The translations under genes and the position numbers were made by a program. The notes under the pieces are model-generated. The model was not told where the DNA came from. It did no database searches and saw only the letters and a program-made list of their open reading frames with translations. 64,000 bases of DNA from Pseudoalteromonas caenipelagi (lineage in GTDB: Bacteria; Pseudomonadota; Gammaproteobacteria; Enterobacterales; Alteromonadaceae), in assembly GCF_013140855.1 (NCBI RefSeq), contig NZ_JABBPG010000002.1, positions 372,001-436,000 of the forward strand, given 5' to 3'. Within the stretch, counting starts at the first letter, position 1. Every line of letters begins with the position of its first letter. Shown here piece after piece: positions 27,430 through 36,749 of the stretch.

Positions 27430-29340
27430 TTGTCTATTCAACATGTTTTTTCGCAGCAAGGGCCGCTTGCTCAGCACTTTAATGGCTACACACCAAGGCA
27501 GCCACAAATCGAGATGGCGCTCGCAATAGAGCAAACCATTGTCGATAATGGTCAATGTGTTGTTGAAGCTGGCACGGGTACAGGTAAAACGTTTGCCTAT
27601 TTAGCTCCTTTGTTGCTAAGCAAACAAAAGTCGATTATCTCTACGGGTTCTAAAGCGCTGCAAGAGCAGCTTTATCACCGAGATTTACCTACCTTACAAA
27701 AAGCTTTGAAGGTAGGCAAAACCACTGCGTTGCTCAAAGGGCGTGCAAACTACTTATGCACCTACAGGTTATCACAGCATGTTGCACACGTACCTAGCGA
27801 TGATCCTGATATCATGCACCAACTTGCTATGGTCGCTAAGTTTGCCACCGAAACAGACAGTGGTGATCTAGCGGATTGTGTGGGCATTGAAGAAGACGCC
27901 AAAGTTTTACCCTACGTAAACTCCACTGCCGACAATTGTTTAGGTAAGGATTGCCCAGACTTCCAAAGCTGTTACATCCGAAAAGCGCGTTTAAAAGCGA
28001 TGGAAGCTGATCTTGTTGTGATCAATCACCACTTATTTTTTGCCGACATGGCAGTTAAAGATTCTGGGTTTGCTGAATTAATGCCAACGGCTGATAATTA
28101 TGTGTTTGACGAAGCGCACCAGCTACCACAGATAGCCAGTGATTACTTTGGCGAATCATTTAGTACCAAGCAACTTGGCGACCTAATCAACGATATTCGG
28201 ATCATTTACCGCTCAGATATACCTGATATGCTGCAACTTGGTAAAACGTTAAATAAGCTAGAAACCAGTGTTGCAGATTTAAGGATCTCCTTTGGCGTTG
28301 ATGGTGGACGAGGAGATTGGCGCGCGGCTTTAGCGAATAAACAAGTCTGTGATGCGTTGCATCGAGTTATCAGCGATCTAGATTTTTTGTATCAAGTCCT
28401 AAAAACCTGTTTAGACCGTAGTGATAAAATTGAACATCCATTTGAGAGGGTACTGAAGTTTAAAGGGCAATTAGAGCGAGCATTTGACGTGTCGCAAACT
28501 GGTTTTAGCTATTGGTTTGAAACGACTCGGCGCTATATCTCTATTCACATAACACCTTTGGATGTGTCAGCTAAGTTTCAAGAGATTGTTGAAAAAACCA
28601 AAGCCAGTTTTGTGTTTACGTCAGCGACGTTATCAGTGGATGACTCTTTAGCGCATTTCAATGCCAGCCTTGGACTTAAGCCTACGCACCAAAGTATTGT
28701 GGCAAGCCCCTTTGATTATCAGCAACAAGCATTGTTATGTTTACCTCGCTATTTGCCTGAAAGTCGTGATGACTTGATGCCACATACGTTAGTCAAAATT
28801 GCAAAGCAACTTATTAGTGCGGCAAAAGGACGCACCTTTTTATTATTTACCAGCTATCGCGTTATGCACCTTGTTTTTGAAGGACTAAGTACTGCGTTGG
28901 AGTATCCAGTTTTTATGCAAGGACAGTCATCAAAACGCATTATTCTAGAGCAATTTGTTCGCCATGGTAATGCTGTGTTACTTGGTACTGCATCATTTTG
29001 GGAGGGCGTAGATGTACGCGGTGATGCGCTCAGTTGCGTTATGATTGATAAGTTGCCCTTTACCTCACCAGACGATCCGTTGTTACAAGCAAGAATGAAC
29101 GATGCTGAAATGCAAGGTAATGAACCGTTTTCAACGATTCAGTTACCACAAGCAGTGATTAGCTTAAAGCAAGGCGTGGGGCGTTTAATTCGTGATAATT
29201 CGGATAAAGGAGTACTGGTTATTTGCGATAATCGTTTAGTTACGCGAAAATACGGACAAACATTTTTAAAAAGCTTACCAGCAATGAAGCGGACTCGTTG
29301 CTTGGAAACTGCCACTAAATTTCTTGAGAATATAAAATAG
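27430..29340 (+). CDS. yoaA: YoaA, DinG/XPD-family iron-sulfur DNA helicase
   Basis: The 636-residue protein aligns by eye with E. coli YoaA. It has Walker A in EAGTGTGKTFAYL, ISTGSKALQEQLY, and the four iron-sulfur cysteines around residues 110-190 (NYLCTYR, DCVGIE, DNCLGKDC, SCYIRKAR). Further motifs are DEAHQLP, FTSATLS, WEGVDVRG and QGVGRLIRD. It is a 5'-3' helicase implicated in tolerance of replication-stalling damage. The start is a TTG, because a stop codon lies five codons upstream and the next methionine is too deep inside the family alignment. It is followed by tsaB after one base, so the two are cotranscribed. Confidence 0.94.
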   Translation: MSIQHVFSQQGPLAQHFNGYTPRQPQIEMALAIEQTIVDNGQCVVEAGTGTGKTFAYLAPLLLSKQKSIISTGSKALQEQLYHRDLPTLQKALKVGKTTALLKGRANYLCTYRLSQHVAHVPSDDPDIMHQLAMVAKFATETDSGDLADCVGIEEDAKVLPYVNSTADNCLGKDCPDFQSCYIRKARLKAMEADLVVINHHLFFADMAVKDSGFAELMPTADNYVFDEAHQLPQIASDYFGESFSTKQLGDLINDIRIIYRSDIPDMLQLGKTLNKLETSVADLRISFGVDGGRGDWRAALANKQVCDALHRVISDLDFLYQVLKTCLDRSDKIEHPFERVLKFKGQLERAFDVSQTGFSYWFETTRRYISIHITPLDVSAKFQEIVEKTKASFVFTSATLSVDDSLAHFNASLGLKPTHQSIVASPFDYQQQALLCLPRYLPESRDDLMPHTLVKIAKQLISAAKGRTFLLFTSYRVMHLVFEGLSTALEYPVFMQGQSSKRIILEQFVRHGNAVLLGTASFWEGVDVRGDALSCVMIDKLPFTSPDDPLLQARMNDAEMQGNEPFSTIQLPQAVISLKQGVGRLIRDNSDKGVLVICDNRLVTRKYGQTFLKSLPAMKRTRCLETATKFLENIK

Positions 29341-29341
29341 T

Positions 29342-30028
29342 ATGAAACATAACTTGTTAGCAATTGACGCTTCAACAGAAGCGCTCAGTTTGGCGCTTTA
29401 CTTTAATGGTCAAACCTATCGCCACTTCGAAGTCTGTCCGCAACAACATAGTCAAAAAATCCTCCCTGAGATTGAGCAGCTGCTAACACAAGCAAATTGT
29501 CAGTTAGCTGATTTAGATGGTATCGTTTTTGGACGAGGGCCTGGCAGTTTTACAGGGGTTAGAATTAGCGTTGCTATTGCTCAAGGCTTAGCGTTTTCTG
29601 CAAAATTGCGGCTTGTCGGTGTTTCTACGCTTGAAGCGATGGCGCTGCAAGCTGTGCACCAATTCAATGTGTCTGAGGTGCTAAGCGCAATAGACGCAAG
29701 AATGGGGGAAGTTTATCTTGCACATTATCAGGTATCCAGCGAAGGCTACTTAGCGCTTGTCGGTAACGAAATAGTCTGTGCACCAGAAGATGTGGCGTCT
29801 TTTGATAACCCAACAGTTGCGGTTGGCACTGCTTGGCAAGCTTATCCTGAGCTGGCTCAAAGTAATAACCTTGAAGTCAAAGATGCAATTACCTTACCTG
29901 ATGCGTTTTATATGCTTGAGATAGGTGACAAAGCATTCAGTCAAGGTTTGTCAGTAGATGCGGCCCAAGCGCAGCCTCACTATGTAAGAGATACCGTTAC
30001 TTGGAAAAAGTTGCCAGGTCGCGAATAA
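29342..30028 (+). CDS. tsaB: tRNA threonylcarbamoyladenosine biosynthesis protein TsaB
   Basis: This 228-residue ASKHA-fold protein opens LLAIDASTEALSLAL and carries the family block GRGPGSFTGVRISVAIAQGLA. AIDARMGEVY follows near residue 118. It partners TsaD and TsaE in forming the t6A base at position 37 of ANN-decoding tRNAs. It lies immediately after yoaA, as in E. coli and relatives. The length matches the family (about 230). Confidence 0.95.
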   Translation: MKHNLLAIDASTEALSLALYFNGQTYRHFEVCPQQHSQKILPEIEQLLTQANCQLADLDGIVFGRGPGSFTGVRISVAIAQGLAFSAKLRLVGVSTLEAMALQAVHQFNVSEVLSAIDARMGEVYLAHYQVSSEGYLALVGNEIVCAPEDVASFDNPTVAVGTAWQAYPELAQSNNLEVKDAITLPDAFYMLEIGDKAFSQGLSVDAAQAQPHYVRDTVTWKKLPGRE

Positions 30029-30068
30029 TCTTATATTTTTATAAGAGTTAGTTATATCGGTGCAGACA

Positions 30069-30362
30069 ATGAAAACACAGCTAATTGTACAAAGCCAACA
30101 TACTTATCAGTTAAAGCCAGCTGTTAAAAAGGCCAATGCTGAGCAAACGTCTGCGCCACAAGCACCTGAAAATAAAAGTTTTATAAGAAGCTCTGAAAAA
30201 GGCATTGAGCTTGCCAAAAAGTTGCAAAGTGAATTCACCTCAACAATCTACGATCAGCCTAGTTATAACAACAGCAAAGCAATTAGTACCTACACAGCCA
30301 TTAATAATCAAGAGCGTCGAGCAGAAGTTCAAAGCCTTATAGGGGTGAATGTGTTCGTTTGA
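30069..30362 (+). CDS. Small hypothetical protein
   Basis: The 97-residue protein is hydrophilic, with a disordered Ala/Pro/Gln-rich first half. It has a more conserved-looking end, INNQERRAEVQSLIGVNVFV, similar in style to short proteins of Vibrio and Shewanella that end in LLGVDxFA. No signal peptide or membrane segment is seen. The ATG at 30069 is preceded by GGTG; a GTG nine bases earlier is an alternative start. It lies 40 bases after tsaB on the same strand. Function is unknown. Confidence 0.5.
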   Translation: MKTQLIVQSQHTYQLKPAVKKANAEQTSAPQAPENKSFIRSSEKGIELAKKLQSEFTSTIYDQPSYNNSKAISTYTAINNQERRAEVQSLIGVNVFV

Positions 30363-30448
30363 TGAATTGAAAAATATTCAATCATAATTCAGAGTGTTCT
30401 ATTGGTGTTCTGGCTAAAACTCGGTATTGTTTAAAGAAAAAACCGAGT

Positions 30449-32503
30449 GTGTATTTGGCAACTTCAATACTTAATCAGTTTAATCGTTTCGCGGTAAAAA
30501 TATCGGCCAACACAACGATATTGTCTTTGCGTGAAGGCTATATCGCTTTGATCCCCTTTTTTATCGTAGCCTCTCTTATAACGCTATTAAATCAATGGCT
30601 TGATATTGCAGCTCAAGGATTTGATCATCAATACCTTAATGACTTTAATCAACTGGTTTGGGGATTGTTTCCGTTACTGAGCTTAATTTCATTTTCTTAT
30701 CATCTTGCCAAAAATCTGAAAGTTCACACTATCGCAGCCCCTATCTTAGTAGTGAGCTGTTTTACGGCCACAACTGGGTACATGTTTATTGACAATAACA
30801 TGATCCACATAGACCAAACTCAAGGTGTTTTGTATTCGTTGTTCATGCCAATATTTTGTATTCACTTATTGTCGTATTTTGTTCAGGTAAAATGGTTCAG
30901 GATTGTTAATGTTAGTTCGATTAGTTTGTTTTTAAGAAAACATATCAACCTAATTTTTCCCTACTTAGCTGTTACTGCCACTACTTTGCTTTTATATCCG
31001 TTTGTTGACAATTCAGCCAACTGGCTATTCAATCACTTGTTAGCGTTTCAAGTTGAGCTGACGGATTTTGGTAAAGTATTTGTGCAATTGTTCAGTATCC
31101 ACTTGTTGTGGTTTTTTGGTGTGCATGGCGACAATACTTATCACATTTTAGCACCAACTGACGTTGCCAATTACGTTGTTGGGGCGAACATAGCAAACTA
31201 CCATTTTTTTAGTGCATTTGTGTTGTTAGGAGGTACGGGTTGTATATGGGCTATCATCATTGCCAGCTTCTTGATAAAAGGGGCTAAACACGAACAGCAT
31301 ATCGCAAAAATCTCCCTCCCTCTGGCTATTTTCAATATTAGTGAAGTGATGATTTACGCTTTACCAATTGTATTTAATCCTTACATGCTTATTCCCTTTT
31401 TGCTCGCGCCGATGCTCAATGCACTGTTGTCTTATTATGCGATATCATCTGGACTGTTAACGATGGCAGCTGAGCAAGCCGTACCGTGGTTTACACCCAT
31501 ATTTCTAAATGCGTGGCTTTTAACTAACAGTTACCTTGGTGTGTTTTTGCAAGTATTGTTAGTGGCATTAAATGTTGCGATTTATTATCCGTTTTTAAAA
31601 ATGTATCGGCGCCATAGCGTATCAGGCAAAGCATTAGACATGCTGGTAAAGCGCTATTCTGCGGGCCGAAAAATAGAAGATAAAGCGGAAAGTATGTTTG
31701 CTATACATCATAGTGAACAGCAGCTCGAACACCATTGTTTAAAAGAAGTAACTGATGCGCTAAATCAAGGCTCATTAACTTTATACTATCAACCAAAAAT
31801 GGACCTAAAAACTGGTGCTGTGATTGGGTTTGAAGCCCTACTAAGATTAAAAAGGGCAGCAGGCAAAGTCGAAGGGCCTTGGTTTTTAGAGACATTGGCT
31901 AAGCACAAGCTGCTTGATGTGATAGATAATTTTGTGATTGATCAACTTGAAGTTGACTTAGATAAATTTGCTCAGGCTGGTCTTAGTCCAAAGGTGAGTT
32001 TTAACATTTCGCCAGATAACTTATTAAACGGTGGCTACAAAAGGGTGGTCAAAGCATTTGCACGGTTTGAAGATCAAGTAGAAGTTGAACTGTTAGAATC
32101 AAGTTACATTGAGGATTTCGCTGCAACGATAGAGGTAGTAAACCTGCTTAAGCGCAGTCACATACGCTGTGCAATGGATGATTTTGGTACGGGTTATTCA
32201 TGCTTGTCTGTTTTATCTAAACTCAATATTGATACCATTAAGCTAGATCGTAGTTTGCTACCAGACTCATCAAACAGTAAATCGGAAACTTTATATCGTC
32301 ACCTTGCACAGCTATGTACTCAGCTTGGTTTTAACACAGTAGCAGAAGGTATAGAAACTGAAGCGGATGAAAAGGTGGTCAAATCAGCTAACATTCACTG
32401 TGTACAAGGCTTTTTGTATCATAAGGCAATGCCAATTGAAGCGGCAATAGAATTATTAGAAAAAAATATTGAGCAGTCTGAAGACTGCTCAATATCAATG
32501 TAG
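30449..32503 (+). CDS. PTS EIIC-like membrane domain fused to EAL phosphodiesterase
   Basis: Residues 1-385 resemble the lactose/cellobiose EIIC permease. They have SLREGYIALIPFFIVAS at the start, FFGVHGDN with H226, and FNISEVMIYALPIVFNP with E299. These correspond to the sugar-binding His and the Glu of the NINEP motif. Residues 435-675 are a complete EAL domain: E462 in FEALLR, N519, E547/E550, DDFGTGYS (577-584), K598, E633 and QGFLYHKAMP. All metal-binding and catalytic residues are kept, so it should hydrolyse c-di-GMP. No EIIA or EIIB partner is encoded nearby, so the permease part probably serves as a sugar sensor rather than a phosphotransferring transporter. The start is a GTG. Confidence 0.9.
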   Translation: MYLATSILNQFNRFAVKISANTTILSLREGYIALIPFFIVASLITLLNQWLDIAAQGFDHQYLNDFNQLVWGLFPLLSLISFSYHLAKNLKVHTIAAPILVVSCFTATTGYMFIDNNMIHIDQTQGVLYSLFMPIFCIHLLSYFVQVKWFRIVNVSSISLFLRKHINLIFPYLAVTATTLLLYPFVDNSANWLFNHLLAFQVELTDFGKVFVQLFSIHLLWFFGVHGDNTYHILAPTDVANYVVGANIANYHFFSAFVLLGGTGCIWAIIIASFLIKGAKHEQHIAKISLPLAIFNISEVMIYALPIVFNPYMLIPFLLAPMLNALLSYYAISSGLLTMAAEQAVPWFTPIFLNAWLLTNSYLGVFLQVLLVALNVAIYYPFLKMYRRHSVSGKALDMLVKRYSAGRKIEDKAESMFAIHHSEQQLEHHCLKEVTDALNQGSLTLYYQPKMDLKTGAVIGFEALLRLKRAAGKVEGPWFLETLAKHKLLDVIDNFVIDQLEVDLDKFAQAGLSPKVSFNISPDNLLNGGYKRVVKAFARFEDQVEVELLESSYIEDFAATIEVVNLLKRSHIRCAMDDFGTGYSCLSVLSKLNIDTIKLDRSLLPDSSNSKSETLYRHLAQLCTQLGFNTVAEGIETEADEKVVKSANIHCVQGFLYHKAMPIEAAIELLEKNIEQSEDCSISM
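32466..32495 (-). terminator. Alkaline phosphatase terminator inside the EAL coding sequence
   Basis: A perfect 13-bp stem (32466-32478 with 32483-32495, TGAA loop) is followed on the minus strand by TTTTTT. It starts 22 bases after the phosphatase stop, yet lies within the last 13 codons of the convergent EIIC-EAL gene. Confidence 0.85.
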
Positions 32504-32516
32504 TTATGTGTTGTAG

Positions 32517-33851
32517 TTACTTTTTGATAAATGAAATTAACTTGTCTGCAATTGCGGTGTTGTTTTGTGAACCAATAAACTGCTCAGCGCCTTTACCGTA
32601 AGCAAATACTTGTACATCAACAGCAGTGTGTCCGCCTGTTGTCCAACCTGTAAAGCTCGCATCACTTATTATTGATCTAATCGCCTTTGCCAGTGCTTTA
32701 TCACCTTGAGATTTAGCCTGTTCGAGTAGTAATTTAGTTTGTTTATCAAACGGTAAAGCCGTTGATTTGGTCCAAACCTCTTCTAAGTTATCTGACTCGA
32801 GCATTTTCAAAGTCATGCTTTGTACAGATGCTTTTATCCCTTTTACAACGTCTCTTTCCCAGCGATATTGGCCGTTGGAACCAAGAGTAAGTCCACCGGT
32901 GGAGTGATCTGCTGTGATCACCAGTATTGTATCAGGGTTATTGTCAATATATTGCTTGGCAACTTTGATAGAGTTGGCAAAGTCGTTCATTTCAGCCATC
33001 GCACAGGCGATGTCGTTAGCATGGCCACACCAGTCAATTTGACTGCCTTCAATCATCACGAAAAAGCCTTTGTCGTTTTCTTTATCCAAAAGAGACAATG
33101 CTTTTTTAGTCATTTTTTCTAAACGGTTAGGGTTCTCATCTATGGCAAACGGTAAACCTACAGGCGCAAACAACCCGAGGGCTGGCAATGAAGTGAGTGT
33201 GTCCATGGTATTTAAGTTATCACTATAGCTATAGCCTGCGCTCTTAAACTCGTCGACGATATTTCTATCTTCTCGAACAAAGTATTTGGTACCACCACCG
33301 AGCATTAAATCAACGGGCAATTTTCCGGAGATTTTGTTATCAATATAGTCATTAGCAATTTCATCGTAATTGCGACGTGACTCGTTGTGTGCAGCAAAGC
33401 TTGCAGGTGTAGCATGATTGATTTGTGATGTGGCAATCAATGCAGTCGTCATGCCTTTTTGCTTAGCTATTTCAAGCATGGTTTTTAGTGGTTTTTTATG
33501 TGTATCTACTGCAATTGCGCCATTGTAACTTTTGGTGCCAGTGCTCAGGGCTGTAGCGCCAGCAGCACTGTCGGTGACTACCGTATCGTCATCAGGGTAG
33601 GTATGCGCCATGCCAACTAAAATAGAATCAAATACGGTTGCTTCAACCACTTTTGTGTCTTTATTATCCATAAAATAACGATAGGCGGTTGTATAAGCTG
33701 GACCCATTCCATCACCAATCATATAAATCACGTTTTTTGGTGTAGGCTCAGCTGTCGCGTGAGCGCTAAAAATGCAGGCTGCAAGAGTGCTTGCAACCAA
33801 AGTTTTTGTGAATAAAACGTTTTTCTTCAGTAAACTAAGAGGTTTATTCAT
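32517..33851 (-). CDS. phoA: Alkaline phosphatase, secreted
   Basis: This 444-residue periplasmic or secreted phosphomonoesterase has a long basic signal peptide ending near SAHATAE. Metal and catalytic motifs are IGDGMG, the nucleophile S95 in VTDSAAGATAL, HATPASFAAH, EGSQIDWCGHAND, TADHSTGGL and TTGGHTAVDV. The DW in QIDWCGH is typical of Vibrio-type cold-active enzymes. It releases phosphate from organic phosphates. AAGGA lies eight bases before the ATG. I saw no clear Pho box in the 209-base divergent region. The gene symbol is by family, and phoX/phoD are excluded by fold. Confidence 0.92.
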   Translation of the reverse strand: MNKPLSLLKKNVLFTKTLVASTLAACIFSAHATAEPTPKNVIYMIGDGMGPAYTTAYRYFMDNKDTKVVEATVFDSILVGMAHTYPDDDTVVTDSAAGATALSTGTKSYNGAIAVDTHKKPLKTMLEIAKQKGMTTALIATSQINHATPASFAAHNESRRNYDEIANDYIDNKISGKLPVDLMLGGGTKYFVREDRNIVDEFKSAGYSYSDNLNTMDTLTSLPALGLFAPVGLPFAIDENPNRLEKMTKKALSLLDKENDKGFFVMIEGSQIDWCGHANDIACAMAEMNDFANSIKVAKQYIDNNPDTILVITADHSTGGLTLGSNGQYRWERDVVKGIKASVQSMTLKMLESDNLEEVWTKSTALPFDKQTKLLLEQAKSQGDKALAKAIRSIISDASFTGWTTGGHTAVDVQVFAYGKGAEQFIGSQNNTAIADKLISFIKK

Positions 33852-34060
33852 TATTTATGTCCTTAGATTTCCCATGTGTTTTTTTGCAAAATACTACTTA
33901 TCGTAAACAAACCTGAAAGTCTGTTAAGACTACAACCCAGTTGCAGTCAGTGGCAGTAACGCTTGCCTTGATATTAAAGGGTATATAATCGAGCTTATAA
34001 TTACTCTTATGATAACGTAGGATAATAAAATAATTATCAATAATAACCTATGAGATTTAT

Positions 34061-34921
34061 GTGACTACAATGAAAAACGCGATAGATGCCCTGAAAAAGC
34101 AAGGAATAGCCACTCAAACATTTGGCGATGGAAAAGAAGTTGTCATCTGTGTTCACGGCTGGCTTGATAACAGCAATAGCTTTAAACCTATGTTATCTAG
34201 CATTGACGCGAAATATACTTATATTGCTATAGATTTAATGGGTCATGGTCAATCGCAATGGCGCTCAGCTGACGCTCACTATTATTTTGTAGATTACGTA
34301 TACGATTTATTAAATATTATTGACCAATTGCAGGTGCCCAGCTGTCATTTAGTTGGGCATTCACTTGGTGCGATGGTATGTGGTTTGTTCAGTGCTTTAT
34401 ATCCTGAGCGTGTTAATAGCTTAGTCATGATTGAAGGCATTGGGCTGGTTTGTACTGAGCCTGATGATATACATCAGCAAATGAAAGCCGCCTTTGAGCA
34501 AAGAAAAACAACAGATAAATTTAAAAAACGGCTGTATTCCAGCTTTGATGCGCTTAGCACGGCAAGAAGTCAAGTTGGGGATATCACAAAAGAAGATGCT
34601 GCTTTGCTAATGAGCAGAAACACTCAAAAAGTAGAGGGCGGTTTTTACCTAACTACCGATCCTAGGCTAAAAACGCAATCTGGCTTTCGGTTTTCTCAGG
34701 CTCAGGCGTTGGCAGTATTAAATGATATTGATGTACACAGTTTGCTGGTAATAGGTACAAAGGGGTATGATTTTGTTAAGCAAAACCTTTCAATATTTAA
34801 AAATAACTTCAATAACTTAGAGGTAAAGGAAATCTCGGGAGGTCATCATTGTCATATGGATAACCCGCAGCAATGCATTACATTGATTGAACAACACATG
34901 AATAGAAATACCCTAACCTAA
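34061..34921 (+). CDS. Alpha/beta-fold hydrolase
   Basis: The 286-residue protein has the standard order of alpha/beta hydrolase elements: VHGWLDNSNSF oxyanion loop, DLMGHGQS, the nucleophile elbow GHSLG, and a late histidine in GGHHCHMDNP. It lacks a signal peptide, so it acts in the cytoplasm, probably on an ester or thioester. It lies 120 bases before fadD, which may hint at lipid-related work. The GTG at 34061 has GAGA upstream; the ATG three codons later is an alternative start. Confidence 0.83.
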   Translation: MTTMKNAIDALKKQGIATQTFGDGKEVVICVHGWLDNSNSFKPMLSSIDAKYTYIAIDLMGHGQSQWRSADAHYYFVDYVYDLLNIIDQLQVPSCHLVGHSLGAMVCGLFSALYPERVNSLVMIEGIGLVCTEPDDIHQQMKAAFEQRKTTDKFKKRLYSSFDALSTARSQVGDITKEDAALLMSRNTQKVEGGFYLTTDPRLKTQSGFRFSQAQALAVLNDIDVHSLLVIGTKGYDFVKQNLSIFKNNFNNLEVKEISGGHHCHMDNPQQCITLIEQHMNRNTLT

Positions 34922-35041
34922 TTGTATATTTCCAATAAATATGGGAATATCCTCGGATTAGAGTATTTGCTCAATTGTTAAAGCGCCTTATATCTATTAA
35001 GGTTAAGTATCAAAAAAATAACTAAAACACAGGAGCTAAGA

Positions 35042-36694
35042 GTGGAAAAAATCTGGCTAAAGCGCTACCCAGAAGGTATGCCTGAAACGATTGATCCAGA
35101 ACATTACAACTCGTTGCTTGAATTGTTTGACAAAAGTTTTACTGAATATGCGTCTCTTCCTGCTTACACAAATATGGGAAAGACCTTAACTTATAAACAA
35201 GTTGATGAAAAAACCAAAGCCATTGCAAGCTATCTTCAAAATACCCTGAAGCTTGGCAAGGGTGATAAAGTAGCCGTTATGATGCCTAATTTATTGCAAA
35301 CACCATTAGCAATTTTAGGTATTTTGCGTGCAGGGTGTATTGTGGTCAATGTGAACCCACTTTATACAGTTAGAGAGCTTGAGCATCAGCTTAATGACTC
35401 TGAAACTAAAGCAATTTTCATCTTAGCTAACTTTGCACAAACACTACAAAAAGCATTGCCGAAAACTCAGGTTAAACACATTGTGTTGACTGAAATCGGT
35501 GACATGATGGGGGGCGTTAAAAAACACCTAGTTAATCTGGTAGTGAAGCATATCAAAAAAATGGTGCCGGCCTTTTCATTGCCTAACCCAATCGCCTTTA
35601 AAAAGGTGGTTGGTGCAAACCCCAATGACTATGTTGCACCAGATGTAAATTTAAGTGATTTAGCGTTCTTGCAATACACTGGAGGTACAACGGGTGTATC
35701 AAAAGGTGCCATGCTGACTCACGGCAATATGGTTGGCAACTTAGAGCAAGTATCGGGTTGTTTGGATAAAGTGTTAGACAAAGGCCAAGAGATCGTCATT
35801 ACTGCGTTGCCGCTGTACCATATTTTTGCATTAACCGCGAACTGCTTAACCTTTATGAAGTATGGTGGTCATAATATTTTGATCACTAATCCACGTGATA
35901 TGCCTGCGTTTGTAAAAGAGTTATCTAAATATCCATTTACGGCTATTACAGGGGTAAATACGCTATTTAACGGCCTGTTAAATACGTCTGGGTTCGCTGA
36001 ACTAGACTTTTCTCACTTAAAAATGTCTCTAGGTGGTGGTATGGCAGTACAGCGTCCTGTTGCAGAGCGCTGGCAAAAAGTCACTAGGAGCAAGCTAATG
36101 GAAGGCTATGGGCTTACTGAATGTGCTCCACTAGTAACCATTTGTCCTTATGACTTAGACGGTTATAATGGCTCTATAGGTTTACCAGCACCAAGTACCG
36201 ATCTAAAAATTATTTTAGAAAACGGTGAAGAAGCACCAAAGGGTGAAGCTGGCGAATTGTGTGTGAAAGGTCCACAGGTTATGGCTGGTTACTACAACCG
36301 TCCTGATGCTACTGCCGAGTGTTTAAAAGATGGCTGGTTTGCGACAGGTGACATTGCCACATACGACGATGAAGGCTTCTTTTATATCGTTGACCGTAAA
36401 AAAGATATGATTATTGTATCTGGCTTTAATGTGTTCCCGAACGAAGTAGAGGAAGTTGTTGCAATGCATGAAGGTGTACTTGAAGTAGCAGCTGTAGGTG
36501 TACCTCACGAAGTAAGTGGTGAACAAGTTAAAGTATTTGTCGTTAAAAAAGACCCTTCTTTAACGGAAAAGGATATAATCAAGCATTGTCGTGATAATCT
36601 GACTAATTATAAGGTCCCCAAATTGGTTGAGTTCAGAGATGAGCTGCCAAAAACCAACGTAGGGAAAATCTTACGCAGAGCCTTAAAAGAATAA
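35042..36694 (+). CDS. fadD: Long-chain-fatty-acid--CoA ligase
   Basis: The 550-residue AMP-forming ligase shows the ATP/AMP signature [36 protein letters not shown] and [21 protein letters not shown]. The catalytic lysine is near the end in [13 protein letters not shown]. It activates fatty acids to acyl-CoA at the inner membrane for beta-oxidation. GGAGCTAAGA precedes the GTG start. The gene ends in a strong terminator. No FadR or PsrA box was recognised upstream. Confidence 0.95.
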   Translation: MEKIWLKRYPEGMPETIDPEHYNSLLELFDKSFTEYASLPAYTNMGKTLTYKQVDEKTKAIASYLQNTLKLGKGDKVAVMMPNLLQTPLAILGILRAGCIVVNVNPLYTVRELEHQLNDSETKAIFILANFAQTLQKALPKTQVKHIVLTEIGDMMGGVKKHLVNLVVKHIKKMVPAFSLPNPIAFKKVVGANPNDYVAPDVNLSDLAFLQYTGGTTGVSKGAMLTHGNMVGNLEQVSGCLDKVLDKGQEIVITALPLYHIFALTANCLTFMKYGGHNILITNPRDMPAFVKELSKYPFTAITGVNTLFNGLLNTSGFAELDFSHLKMSLGGGMAVQRPVAERWQKVTRSKLMEGYGLTECAPLVTICPYDLDGYNGSIGLPAPSTDLKIILENGEEAPKGEAGELCVKGPQVMAGYYNRPDATAECLKDGWFATGDIATYDDEGFFYIVDRKKDMIIVSGFNVFPNEVEEVVAMHEGVLEVAAVGVPHEVSGEQVKVFVVKKDPSLTEKDIIKHCRDNLTNYKVPKLVEFRDELPKTNVGKILRRALKE

Positions 36695-36700
36695 AGAATC

Positions 36701-36724
36701 GCCGGCATTAGCCGGCTTTTTTTT
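36701..36724 (+). terminator. Terminator of fadD
   Basis: GCCGGC-ATTA-GCCGGC is followed by eight T. It is a textbook intrinsic terminator lying between fadD and rnd. Confidence 0.92.
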
Positions 36725-36749
36725 AGCAAGAATATGTCTAGGAGACGCA

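Noticed and set aside
33852..34060. Pho box upstream of the alkaline phosphatase
   Set aside because: Short CTGTTA/CAGT pieces occur, but no pair of seven-base Pho half-sites with proper spacing was found.
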